A stretch of 14,993 nucleotides of DNA from NCBI GenBank assembly GCA_963649625.1, contig CAVJIP010000139.1, positions 1 through 14,993 on the forward strand, written 5' to 3'. Below, in pieces: positions 5,949 to 13,168 of this stretch. This DNA is from HGM13006 sp963649625 (GTDB lineage Bacteria; Bacillota; Clostridia; Oscillospirales; Oscillospiraceae). The notes beneath the pieces are model-generated. The model did not search any database. It worked only from the letters and a program-made list of their open reading frames with translations, and was not told where the DNA came from. The translations under genes were made by a program, and so were the position numbers. Within the stretch, counting starts at the first letter, position 1. Each line of letters begins with the position of its first letter.

Positions 5949-7115
5949 TTACAGCTCTCCTTCGTAGGCCTGACGGTAGATTTCGATGATCTGATCCTTC
6001 TTGGCCTTTCTGGGGTTGGTCAGGGCGCAGGCATCCTTCATGGCGTTCTCGGCCATGATCTCGAAGTCCTCCGGCTTGACACCCAGCACCTTCAGGTTGG
6101 CGGGGATGCCCACAAAGTCAGCAAAGCTCTTGATGCCGCCGATGACCGCCATGGCCTTGTCCGGGTAGAGACCAGAGCTGAAATGGTTCTCCATGTTCAT
6201 GGCCTGGCCAATTTCCACAATCCGGTCATAGTTGCCGATGATGTTGAACCGCTCCACATAGGGCAGAAGCAGGGCGTTGCACACGCCGTGGGGCAGGTCG
6301 TAGAAGCCGCCCAGCTGGTGGGCCATGGCGTGGACGTAGCCCAGAGAGGCGTTGTTAAAGGCGATACCGGCCAGGTACTGGGCATAGGCCATCTTGTCAC
6401 GGGCCTTCATATAGTCGCCGTTGGCCACAGCCTTGGGGAGATAATGGCCAATCATGTCCATGGCCTTCAGAGCGGCGGCATCGGTCAGGGGGTTGGCATC
6501 GGTGGACACATAGGCCTCAATGGCGTGGGTCAGCGCATCCATGCCGGTGGCGGCGGTAAGGGAGGCGGGCATACCCTTATGCAGCTCCGGGTCATTGACG
6601 GCCACCTTGGGGGTCACACGCCAGTCAATGATGCACATTTTTACCTTTCGGGCGGTATCGGTGATAATGCAGAACCGGGTGATTTCCGAAGCGGTACCGG
6701 CGGTGGTGTTGATGGCCAGCAGGGGAGGTACATCGGTATGGAGCTTGTTGACACCCTCATAGTCCTGAATTTTTCCCCCGTTGGAGGCCACAATGGCAAT
6801 GGCCTTGGCGCAGTCGTGGGAGGAGCCGCCGCCCAGGGAAATCAAGCTGTCGCAGCCATGCTCCTGGTAGAAGGCAAGACCGGCCTCCACGTTGGTGTCC
6901 TTGGGGTTGGGTTCGGCACCGCCGAATACTACGGATTCAATACCGGATTCATTGAGAATGTCCTGGAGCCGGGCCGCCATGGGATGGGTAGCCAGGAAAC
7001 TGTCGGTGACGATCATGGTGCGCTTGCCGCCCAGGCTACCCATCAGCTCGCCGACCTCGGATACAGAGCCAGCACCAAACACGTTACGGGTAGGAAGATA
7101 GTAATAAGTTGACAT
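5949..7115 (-). CDS. Iron-containing (group III) alcohol dehydrogenase
   Basis: 388 aa, the full length of the family. It interconverts a primary alcohol or diol and its aldehyde with NAD(P)(H) in the cytoplasm. The N-terminal dinucleotide domain contains GGGSSHDCAKAI (95-106, normally GGGSxxDxAK) and TTAGTASE near 137-144. The metal ligands appear to be Asp193 and His197 (GMDALTHAIEAYVS), His262 (GYVHAMAHQ) and His276 (DLPHGVCNALLLP), with family-like spacing. The start is supported by GAAGGA upstream on the minus strand. It lies 57 nt downstream of the aldehyde dehydrogenase with no terminator between, so both are probably one operon. Substrate is not decidable: ethanol, 1,3-propanediol, butanol and methanol enzymes all share this pattern. 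Confidence 0.93.
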   Translation of the reverse strand: MSTYYYLPTRNVFGAGSVSEVGELMGSLGGKRTMIVTDSFLATHPMAARLQDILNESGIESVVFGGAEPNPKDTNVEAGLAFYQEHGCDSLISLGGGSSHDCAKAIAIVASNGGKIQDYEGVNKLHTDVPPLLAINTTAGTASEITRFCIITDTARKVKMCIIDWRVTPKVAVNDPELHKGMPASLTAATGMDALTHAIEAYVSTDANPLTDAAALKAMDMIGHYLPKAVANGDYMKARDKMAYAQYLAGIAFNNASLGYVHAMAHQLGGFYDLPHGVCNALLLPYVERFNIIGNYDRIVEIGQAMNMENHFSSGLYPDKAMAVIGGIKSFADFVGIPANLKVLGVKPEDFEIMAENAMKDACALTNPRKAKKDQIIEIYRQAYEGEL

Positions 7116-7172
7116 AATTCAGTCCTTCTTTCTTAAAGTTGAGGTTAGGATAGATTTTGACGGAAGCCCCGG

Positions 7173-8654
7173 TTAAGCCGGATAGAAGCCGGAGGGAGCG
7201 GTGTTCAGGTTGATGAAGATGTTCTTCTTCTGGGTGTAGGCGTCCAGAATGCTCAGGTCGGTTTCCCGGCCAATGCCGGAGTTTTTATAGCCGCCGAAGG
7301 GTGCGCCTGCGGGAAGCTGGTTGTAGGTGTTCACCCACATCCGGCCTGTCTCTACGCTTCTGGCCACCTTCAAGGCCCGGGTGATGTCTTGGGTCCAGAC
7401 TGCGCCGCCCAGACCATAGGTGGAATCATTGGCCATGGCAATGACCTCATCCTCGGTCTTGAACTTAATGACCACAGCCACTGGTCCAAAAATCTCCTCC
7501 TGGGCAATGCGCATTTTGTTGTCTACGTTGGTAATCAGGGTGGGCTGGAAGAAGCAGCCGTTTTTCAGGTCGCCCTCTGTGGCACGCTGACCGCCGCAGG
7601 CGATGGTAGCACCCTCCTCCTTGGCAATCTCCATGTAGGAGGTGATTTTCTTGATTTGCGTCTCGTTGATCTGGCTGCCGATCTGGGTGGTGGGATCCAG
7701 AGGATCGCCCTGCTTTACCTTTTCAAAGGCGGTCACGGCGGCATCCACGAACTTGTCATAGATGTCCTCCTGGACGAATACCCGGGAGCCGGCGCAGCAG
7801 ACCTGGCCCTGGTTGAAGAGGATGCCCAGCTGGAGGCCGTCAATGGCCTGTTCAAAGTTACAGTCACTGAAGTAGATGTTGGCGCTCTTGCCGCCCAGCT
7901 CCAAGGTGGCGGGAATGAGCTTTTCTGCGGCGGCTGCGGCAACGCTGCGGCCTACCTCGGTGGAGCCGGTGAAGGCCAGCTTGCGGAAACCGGGATGCTC
8001 CAGAATATACTGGCCGGACTTGGAGCCCTTGCCGGTAATGACGTTAATCACACCTGCGGGAACCAAATCGGAAATCAGCTCCATAAACACCAGCAGGCTC
8101 AGAGGCGTGGCGGAGGAGGACTTGATTACCGTGCAGTCGCCGGCGGCCAGCACCGGGGCCAGTTTCCAGGCGGCCATGCAGAAGGGGAAGTTCCAGGGGA
8201 CGATTTGCCCCACCACACCGATGGGCTCCCGCAGTACCATGCTCAGGTAGCCGCCGTCCAGAACCGTGGCACTGCCCTCCTGGGTGCGGATGGCACTGGC
8301 GAAATAGCGGAAGTGGTCAGAGGAAAGGGGCACGTCAATGGCCATGGTCTCCCGGATGGGCTTGCCGTTGTCCAGGGTTTCTACGGTGGCCAGCAGCTGG
8401 GCGTTTTCGTCGATTCGATCTGCAATTTTGTTGAGAATTTCCGCACGCTGAATGGGGTCTACGCTTTTCCAGGCGGGGAACGCCTTCCAGGCGGCATCCA
8501 CGGCGGCATTCACGTCCTCCCGTGTGGCCTCTGCACAGTAGGCCAGATGCTTGCCGGTGGCAGGGCTGGTGGTTTCAAATTCTTTCCCGTCGGAGGCGGG
8601 AACAAATTTTCCGTTGATGTATAGGCCATAGTGTTCCTTCAACTTGACATTCAT
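7173..8654 (-). CDS. NAD(P)-dependent aldehyde dehydrogenase (non-acylating)
   Basis: 493 aa, the standard length. It oxidises an aldehyde to a carboxylate with NAD(P)+ through a thioester intermediate. Visible catalytic parts are Asn155 (VPWNFPF), the cofactor loop FTGSTEVG (228-235), Glu252 (LELGGKS) and nucleophile Cys286 (NQGQVCCAGSR). The cofactor-site KPxxxTP is here KSSSATP (178-184), so the usual Pro after Lys178 is Ser, a mild departure. It has no CoA-acylating EutE/AdhE features. The start at 8654 has a good AAAGGAGAG on the minus strand. It is followed by the iron alcohol dehydrogenase, so alcohol to aldehyde to acid is a natural reading. It is transcribed divergently from rnf. AldB/ExaC-like enzymes are the nearest relatives I recognise. 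Substrate unknown. Confidence 0.95.
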   Translation of the reverse strand: MNVKLKEHYGLYINGKFVPASDGKEFETTSPATGKHLAYCAEATREDVNAAVDAAWKAFPAWKSVDPIQRAEILNKIADRIDENAQLLATVETLDNGKPIRETMAIDVPLSSDHFRYFASAIRTQEGSATVLDGGYLSMVLREPIGVVGQIVPWNFPFCMAAWKLAPVLAAGDCTVIKSSSATPLSLLVFMELISDLVPAGVINVITGKGSKSGQYILEHPGFRKLAFTGSTEVGRSVAAAAAEKLIPATLELGGKSANIYFSDCNFEQAIDGLQLGILFNQGQVCCAGSRVFVQEDIYDKFVDAAVTAFEKVKQGDPLDPTTQIGSQINETQIKKITSYMEIAKEEGATIACGGQRATEGDLKNGCFFQPTLITNVDNKMRIAQEEIFGPVAVVIKFKTEDEVIAMANDSTYGLGGAVWTQDITRALKVARSVETGRMWVNTYNQLPAGAPFGGYKNSGIGRETDLSILDAYTQKKNIFINLNTAPSGFYPA

Positions 8655-8723
8655 GATAACTCTCCTTTATGTGACCGAATGCCTTTTCAGGATCGCTAGC
8701 AAATCCGGATCAGGGTCGGAAAT

Positions 8724-8767
8724 GGACTTTGCACTGGGAAAGCTGTCCAGGCATTTCCCTATGCCTG
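8724..8767 (-). promoter_or_regulatory. Two adjacent hairpins at the predicted 5' end of the aldehyde dehydrogenase mRNA
   Basis: On the minus strand the first hairpin has the 7-bp stem CAGGCAT/ATGCCTG (8761-8767 with 8748-8754) and a 6-nt loop. The second pairs GGAC with GTCC (8745-8748 with 8724-8727), extended by TTT/AAA across a bulge. The minus-strand loop GGGAAA (8754-8759) of the first is complementary to TTTCCC (8736-8741) in the second, so a kissing interaction is possible. No known riboswitch class is recognised. Confidence 0.35.
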
Positions 8768-8772
8768 CGTAC

Positions 8773-8807
8773 ATTATATCGGGGGTACCCGGTGAAGTCC
8801 TCGTCAA
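8773..8807 (-). promoter_or_regulatory. Candidate promoter for the aldehyde/alcohol dehydrogenase operon
   Basis: A perfect TATAAT lies on the minus strand (8773-8778), placing the start near 8766 and giving a leader of about 110 nt. There is no -35 at the usual 17 bp. TTGACG (8802-8807) is 23 bp away, with the palindrome GGGTACCC (8783-8790) in the spacer. This suggests a promoter that needs an activator. Confidence 0.45.
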
Positions 8808-8810
8808 AAG

Positions 8811-8841
8811 TTATGAACATAAGTATTTGATATGTGCATTA
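8811..8841. promoter_or_regulatory. Two similar dyad sites upstream of the dehydrogenase promoter
   Basis: TTATGaaCATAA (8811-8822) and ATATGtgCATTA (8830-8841) share the pattern WTATGNNCATWA, and their starts are 19 bp apart, close to two helical turns. They lie directly upstream of the TTGACG element on the minus strand, where an activator would bind. The regulator is unknown. Confidence 0.4.
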
Positions 8842-9042
8842 TGACAGGAATTAAAAAGGCGAACTGGGGAGCGGTTTCCTTGAAATCAGAGCCTGTCAGA
8901 GGGATGAAATGTATGCAATGACTGATTAAAATCCACAAGTTGTATTCCTCTTTTTGGGAAGTGCTTTGTACCAAGTAAAAATCCCCCAAAAATGCTAGAC
9001 GAAAAAATACAATATGAGTGCTTTGATTTGTGAGATTTGACA

Positions 9043-9071
9043 TTGCAACAGGTATCACTTTGTCATAGTAT
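9043..9071 (+). promoter_or_regulatory. Candidate rnf promoter
   Basis: TTGCAA (9043-9048) and TAGTAT (9066-9071) are separated by 17 bp. A perfect TTGACA also lies at 9037-9042, but its best -10 (CATAGT, 9064-9069) is 21 bp away. The leader to the rnfC ATG would be about 35 nt and includes AGGGAG at 9100-9105 as ribosome binding site. The choice of promoter is uncertain. Confidence 0.3.
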
Positions 9072-9113
9072 GAATCTATCAGACCTACCTATAGAGATAG
9101 AGGGAGTGACATT

Positions 9114-10436
9114 ATGAAGCTCAAAGCGCTGCTTTGGCAAAGCCCGGGAACCTTGGTGCCCCACCACAAGGAGACGGCGAACCTGGCTACGGAGCAGTTG
9201 CCCATTCCCCAGAAAATCATACTGCCTATGTCACAGCATGTGGGTGCTCCCTGTGAACCCTGCGTAAAAAAAGGGGATAAGGTTTTTTGGGGAACGATGG
9301 TGGGCAAATCGTCTAATGCTCTGGGCATGCATATCTACTCCAGTGTGTCCGGTACAGTGACAGGTGTGGAGCAAATTCTCTACCACGCCGGAGCGGGGGA
9401 CACGGTGGTGGTGATTGTCCCGGATGGAACTCAAACGCCGGATCCGGCCATCTGTCCCCCAAAGGTTTATGATCTGGAGAGCTTTCTAAGTGCCCTGGAG
9501 CATTCCGGCATTGTGGGTCTGGGCGGCGCAGGCTTCCCCACGGATGTAAAAGTACACCCGAAGAACCTGACGGAGATCGACACTCTGCTTATCAACGGCG
9601 CAGAGTGCGAGCCGTATCTGACCACGGACAACCGGGAGTTTCTGGAGTGCAGCGAAACGGTGATTTCCGGGATCAACGCCTGCCTGGACTATCTGGGAAT
9701 CCCCAAGGCGAAGATATGTATTGAGGACAATAAGCCGGAGGCCATCCGGCTGATGAGGGGGCTGTGCCGGCATGATGAGCGTATCTCCGTGTGCGTGCTG
9801 GAGTCCCGCTATCCCCAGGGGGCTCAGAATGTCCTGATCAAGAATGCCACAGGCCGGACAGTCCCCAGAGGGGCACGGCATACCAGCGTAGGGGTGATGA
9901 TGCTGAATGTGACCACGGTGTCCACCATTGGAAAGTTCCTGAAAACCGGTATGCCCCTGACCTATAAGCGGCTGACGGTGGCGGGAGACGCAGTGGAGCA
10001 TCCGAAAAACCTGGAGGTGCCCATCGGCACACCCATTGAGGATATTTTGAATTTCTGCGGGCTTCGGGAGGAGCCGCAAAAGATCATTGTAGGCGGGCCT
10101 ATGATGGGCAGCGCCCAGATGGATGTAAACTATCCCATTACCCGGCAGAACAACGGCCTGTTGGCCTTTGGGAAAAGGACGGCGGAGCCGGTGCGCTCCA
10201 CCGCCTGTATCCGCTGTGGCCGGTGCGTCAACGCCTGTCCTATGGGGCTTAGCCCTCTGGACATCCGAAAGGCCTATTACGACCTGAATGCCCAGCGGCT
10301 GGACAGCCTGATGGCAGACCTTTGCATCGGCTGCGGCACCTGCTCCTATGTGTGCCCGGCCAAAAGGCCCCTGACCCAAAGCGTGACCCTGGCGAAAAGC
10401 TATCTGAAGCGAAACAAGGGAAGGGAGAAGGTATAG
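9114..10436 (+). CDS. rnfC: RnfC, NADH/flavin and iron-sulfur subunit of the Rnf complex
   Basis: 440 aa, typical for clostridial RnfC. It is the membrane-attached subunit that exchanges electrons with NAD(H) through FMN. The N-terminal lipoyl-like lobe (LPMSQHVGAPCEPCVKKGD, YSSVSGTVTGVE) precedes the nucleotide domain with GLGGAGFPTDVKVH (135-148) and INGAECEPYLTTDNR. Two [4Fe-4S] motifs follow: CIRCGRCVNACP (Cys365, 368, 371, 375) and CIGCGTCSYVCP (Cys404, 407, 410, 414). It is the first gene of a complete rnfCDGEAB operon, and its stop is 3 nt before rnfD. AGGGAG about 8 nt upstream supports the ATG. Rnf couples reduced ferredoxin:NAD+ electron transfer to Na+ or H+ export; which ion cannot be told here. 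Confidence 0.97.
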   Translation: MKLKALLWQSPGTLVPHHKETANLATEQLPIPQKIILPMSQHVGAPCEPCVKKGDKVFWGTMVGKSSNALGMHIYSSVSGTVTGVEQILYHAGAGDTVVVIVPDGTQTPDPAICPPKVYDLESFLSALEHSGIVGLGGAGFPTDVKVHPKNLTEIDTLLINGAECEPYLTTDNREFLECSETVISGINACLDYLGIPKAKICIEDNKPEAIRLMRGLCRHDERISVCVLESRYPQGAQNVLIKNATGRTVPRGARHTSVGVMMLNVTTVSTIGKFLKTGMPLTYKRLTVAGDAVEHPKNLEVPIGTPIEDILNFCGLREEPQKIIVGGPMMGSAQMDVNYPITRQNNGLLAFGKRTAEPVRSTACIRCGRCVNACPMGLSPLDIRKAYYDLNAQRLDSLMADLCIGCGTCSYVCPAKRPLTQSVTLAKSYLKRNKGREKV

Positions 10437-10439
10437 TAT

Positions 10440-11369
10440 ATGTATGTGCATTCCAGCTTTTTAAGCGTCTCTCCCGTTCCCCATATCCATGCGACGGTGA
10501 CAACCAGGAAAATTATGGGCAACGTGATGCTGGCTCTGCTTCCGGCCCTGATTGCCTCCACGGTGATTTTTGGCCTCCGCAGCCTTCTGGTGGTGGCGGT
10601 CACGGTGGCATCCTGCGTTTTCTGGGAATATCTCTGGTGCCGGCTGCGGAAGGAAGGGCAAACCGTCTCTGACTTGTCCGCTGTGGTAACGGGGCTGCTG
10701 CTGGCCTTTAATCTGCCGTCCACCGTGCCCCTGTATCTGCCGGTGATTGGAGCCATTGCGGCGATCATTGTTACCAAGGAGCTGTTCGGGGGCATTGGCT
10801 GCAATTTTGCAAACCCTGCCATTGTGGGGCGTATCACCCTGGCGGTGTCCTTTCCGGCCCTGATGACCAGCTATCAGTATCCCGCCAACGGCTGTGATGC
10901 CCTCAGCTCCGCCACGCCCCTGGCGGTCAAGACCCAGGAGCTGCCTCTGACCACGCTGCTGCTGGGAAACCACGGAGGGGTGATCGGCGAAACCTGCGCC
11001 CTGGCGCTGCTGCTGGGCCTTGTGTGGCTGCTGGCGACCCAGGTCATTGAAATCACCATTCCGGCGGTGTACATCGGCTCTGTGGCCCTGCTGTCCTGGC
11101 TGGCAGGAGAAAATCCCCTCCAGGCGGTGCTGTCCGGGGGGCTGCTGCTGGGGGCCATCTTTATGGCCACGGATTATACCACCTCCCCCTTTACCCGGAA
11201 GGGAAAGGTGATTTTCGCCCTGGGGCTGGGGGTCATTACTTTTCTGATTCGCCAGTTTGGAAATATGAACGAGGGTGTCAGCTATGCCATTCTGCTGATG
11301 AATCTGACCGTCCCCTACATGAACCGGGCCACCCGGAAAACGCCTCTGGGAGGTGGCAAGACGGCATGA
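10440..11369 (+). CDS. rnfD: RnfD, membrane subunit with covalent FMN
   Basis: 309 aa with about ten hydrophobic helices, slightly shorter than the bacterial average. Family motifs include the N-terminal SPVPHIHATVTTRKIM, KELFGGIGCNFANPAIVGR in the middle, and DALSSATPLAVKT, where Thr159 matches the threonine that carries FMN by a phosphoester bond in RnfD/NqrB proteins. RnfD forms part of the membrane core that passes electrons across the membrane and probably moves the ion. It starts 3 nt after rnfC, with GGGAAGGAGAAGG upstream, and its stop overlaps the rnfG start (ATGA). Confidence 0.96.
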   Translation: MYVHSSFLSVSPVPHIHATVTTRKIMGNVMLALLPALIASTVIFGLRSLLVVAVTVASCVFWEYLWCRLRKEGQTVSDLSAVVTGLLLAFNLPSTVPLYLPVIGAIAAIIVTKELFGGIGCNFANPAIVGRITLAVSFPALMTSYQYPANGCDALSSATPLAVKTQELPLTTLLLGNHGGVIGETCALALLLGLVWLLATQVIEITIPAVYIGSVALLSWLAGENPLQAVLSGGLLLGAIFMATDYTTSPFTRKGKVIFALGLGVITFLIRQFGNMNEGVSYAILLMNLTVPYMNRATRKTPLGGGKTA

Positions 11370-11905
11370 AGCGAGAAAAAATATCCCTTCGGCCCACCCT
11401 GATTCTGACGGTGGCCTGCCTTCTGGCAGGGCTGCTGCTGGCAGGGCTGAACCGGCTGACCACCCCGATCATTACGGAAAAAGGGGCCCGAACCGCCAAC
11501 GAGACCTATGCGGCGCTGTTGCCGGAGGCAGACGGATTTACCCAGCTCTCCTGTGACATCGACGGGGTTACAGCGGTGATGAAGGCCGATAACGGCGCAG
11601 GCTATGTGATTCTTGCCCAGGCCCGGGGCTATGGAGGGCAGGTTCCTGCGGCGGTGGCCTTTTCGGAGGATGGGAGGATTTTGGGCGTTACCATGATGGA
11701 AAACAGCGAAACGCCAGGACTTGGACAGAAGGTCACGGAGGAGGCGTTTTCCGGCCAGTTTGCCGGAATGGTTCCGGAGGCCTTTACCGTTGAGGACATT
11801 GATGCCGTGACCGGGGCCACTATTTCGTCCAAGGCGGCGGTTTCTGCCGTCAATCTGGCCATAGAGGCGTTTTGGGAGATTGGAGGGACAGACCGTGCAA
11901 GCTAG
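11366..11905 (+). CDS. rnfG: RnfG, extracytoplasmic FMN-binding subunit
   Basis: 179 aa. One N-terminal membrane anchor (about residues 10-30, LILTVACLLAGLLLAG) is followed by an FMN-binding domain facing outward. The flavin attachment motif is VTGATISSKAAV near the C-terminus, with Thr152 as the likely phosphoester-linked residue. MMENSETPGLGQKV is the conserved RnfG/NqrC segment before it. It passes electrons on the outer face between RnfD and the membrane cluster of RnfA/RnfE. The start overlaps rnfD by 4 nt, and the end overlaps the chosen rnfE start by 11 nt, so translation is tightly coupled. Confidence 0.96.
   Translation: MKREKISLRPTLILTVACLLAGLLLAGLNRLTTPIITEKGARTANETYAALLPEADGFTQLSCDIDGVTAVMKADNGAGYVILAQARGYGGQVPAAVAFSEDGRILGVTMMENSETPGLGQKVTEEAFSGQFAGMVPEAFTVEDIDAVTGATISSKAAVSAVNLAIEAFWEIGGTDRAS
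11882..11887 (+). promoter_or_regulatory. Ribosome binding site that fixes the rnfE start
   Basis: GGAGGG lies 7 nt before a GTG codon at 11895, ideal spacing. An in-frame TTG at 11880 sits before and inside this site and has no ribosome binding site of its own, so GTG 11895 is preferred. Confidence 0.75.
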
Positions 11906-12563
11906 ACTTGGAATCGTATGGAACGGGATTTTCAAGGAAAATCCATCCCTGCGGCTGGTGCTGGGAACCTGTCCCACCCTGGCGGTGACGACCCTTGCCA
12001 TCAACGGCCTGGGCATGGGTCTGGCGGCCACCTTTGTGCTGATTTGCTCCGGTGCGGCCATTTCTGCCCTGCGCCATGTGATCCCGGAGCAGGTGCGGCT
12101 GCCTGCCTATATCACCATTATCGCCGCCTTTGTGACGGCCCTGATGATGCTGGTGGAGGCCTATCTTCCGGCCCTGAATACGGCCCTGGGCGTATATCTT
12201 CCCCTGATTGTGGTAAACTGCATTATTCTGGGCAGGGCGGAGATGTTTGCCTCCAAGCACGGAGTGCTGGAATCGGCCCTGGACGGCTTGGGTATGGGCC
12301 TGGGCTTTACCCTGACCCTGGTGCTTATGGGCACGGTTCGGGAAATCCTGGGCAGTGGAACCCTGTTTGGAATCGATCTGCACATTCCCATGGAGCCTAT
12401 GATCCTGTTTGTGACGCCTCCGGGGGGATTCCTGGTGTTCGGCCTGCTGATGGGCGGCGCAGTGCTGCTGGAAACCCGGCGGGGAATCAAGCTGTCACGG
12501 AGCACAGGCTGCGGCAGCTGTCCGGCCAAGGAGGCCTGCGGCGGGAAGGAGTGTGAGGAATGA
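11895..12563 (+). CDS. rnfE: RnfE, membrane subunit with a cysteine-rich C-terminal tail
   Basis: 222 aa from the GTG start. It is a six-helix membrane protein paralogous to RnfA. The two half-repeats carry Cys26 (VLGTCPTLAV) and Cys109 (LIVVNCIILGRAE), which with their RnfA counterparts hold a [2Fe-2S] cluster in the membrane in known Rnf/NQR structures. The last 20 residues are unusual: they contain CGSCPAKEACGGKEC (Cys206, 209, 215, 220), a CX2CX5CX4C pattern absent from E. coli RsxE. It could bind a metal or cluster on the cytoplasmic side. The gene overlaps rnfG by 11 nt and rnfA by 4 nt. Confidence 0.95.
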   Translation: MQARLGIVWNGIFKENPSLRLVLGTCPTLAVTTLAINGLGMGLAATFVLICSGAAISALRHVIPEQVRLPAYITIIAAFVTALMMLVEAYLPALNTALGVYLPLIVVNCIILGRAEMFASKHGVLESALDGLGMGLGFTLTLVLMGTVREILGSGTLFGIDLHIPMEPMILFVTPPGGFLVFGLLMGGAVLLETRRGIKLSRSTGCGSCPAKEACGGKECEE

Positions 12564-13156
12564 TGGGCGCAAAGCTGGCAGCAATCTTTTTCAGCATGAT
12601 TCTGGTCAACAACTATGTGCTGGTGAAATTCCTGGGAATATGCTCCTTCCTGGGGGTCAGCAAGCGGCTGTCCCCAGCGGTGGGCATGAGCCTGGCGGTG
12701 ACGGTGGTGATGGTGCTGGCCACCCTGGTGACCTGGCCCCTGCAGCAGCTGCTGGTTCGGTTTGAGCTGACCTATCTCCAAACCATTGTGTTTATCCTGG
12801 TGATCGCCATTCTGGTGCAGCTGCTGGAGATGTTCCTGAAAAAGTTCGTCCCGCCGCTCTATGTGGCCCTGGGGGTCTATCTTCCCTTGATTACCACCAA
12901 CTGCGCAGTGCTGGGCGTGACCATCCTCAATGTGGAGGAGGGGTACAACTATCTGGAGTCTATCGTCTGCGCAGCGGGGGCCGGGTTGGGCTTTCTGCTG
13001 GCCATGGTGCTGTTTTCCGGAGTGCGCAGCCGGGTGGAGGAGGCCAACCCGCCCAAGTGCATGGAGGGACTGCCTATCACCCTGATTGCGGCGGCCATTG
13101 TGTCCTTGGGCTTTACCGGCTTCGGCGGCATTGTGGAACACATTTTCGGCGTGTGA
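12560..13156 (+). CDS. rnfA: RnfA, membrane subunit holding the [2Fe-2S] cluster
   Basis: 198 aa, six membrane helices, the normal size. Cys28 (FLGICSFLGVS) and Cys115 (LITTNCAVLGV) are the conserved cluster ligands, one in each inverted half. RnfA and RnfE pack against each other and pass electrons through the membrane. The start overlaps the rnfE stop (ATGA). A second in-frame ATG follows immediately at 12563, so the true start may be one residue later. GTGAGGA upstream is the likely ribosome binding site. Confidence 0.97.
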   Translation: MMGAKLAAIFFSMILVNNYVLVKFLGICSFLGVSKRLSPAVGMSLAVTVVMVLATLVTWPLQQLLVRFELTYLQTIVFILVIAILVQLLEMFLKKFVPPLYVALGVYLPLITTNCAVLGVTILNVEEGYNYLESIVCAAGAGLGFLLAMVLFSGVRSRVEEANPPKCMEGLPITLIAAAIVSLGFTGFGGIVEHIFGV

Positions 13157-13168
13157 GGGGGCGATGAG

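Larger units (their letters stand above)
8655..9113. other. Divergent intergenic region between aldehyde dehydrogenase and rnfC
   Basis: 459 bp, clearly richer in A and T than the genes, with no convincing coding frame. It holds, from left to right, the aldehyde dehydrogenase leader with two hairpins (8724-8767), its promoter candidate (8773-8807), two similar dyads (8811-8822 and 8830-8841), an 8-bp inverted repeat TTTTTGGG/CCCAAAAA (8951-8958 and 8985-8992) enclosing a near-palindrome CTTTGTACCAAG (8964-8975), and the candidate rnf promoter. The length and number of dyads suggest regulated divergent transcription. Confidence 0.6.

Noticed and set aside
6183..8624. Long + strand open frames (6183-7112 and 7389-8624) opposite the two dehydrogenases
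   Set aside because: Glycine-, valine- and histidine-rich translations typical of antisense frames; the minus-strand genes are unambiguous.
8940..8975. Sigma-54 promoter near GGGAAGTGCTTTGTA
   Set aside because: The GG and GC elements are not present at the required spacing.
8644..9058. Small open frames in the divergent intergenic region (66 codons on +, 84 codons on -)
   Set aside because: No convincing ribosome binding site or protein pattern, and they run through the predicted promoters and hairpins.
9028..9060. Rex- or CRP-like site (TTGTGA ... TCACTT) before rnfC
   Set aside because: The half-sites are 21 bp apart, too far for either family's operator, and the outer bases do not match.
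11880..11882. TTG at 11880 as the rnfE start
   Set aside because: GTG at 11895 has GGAGGG at ideal spacing; the TTG has none and would overlap that site.
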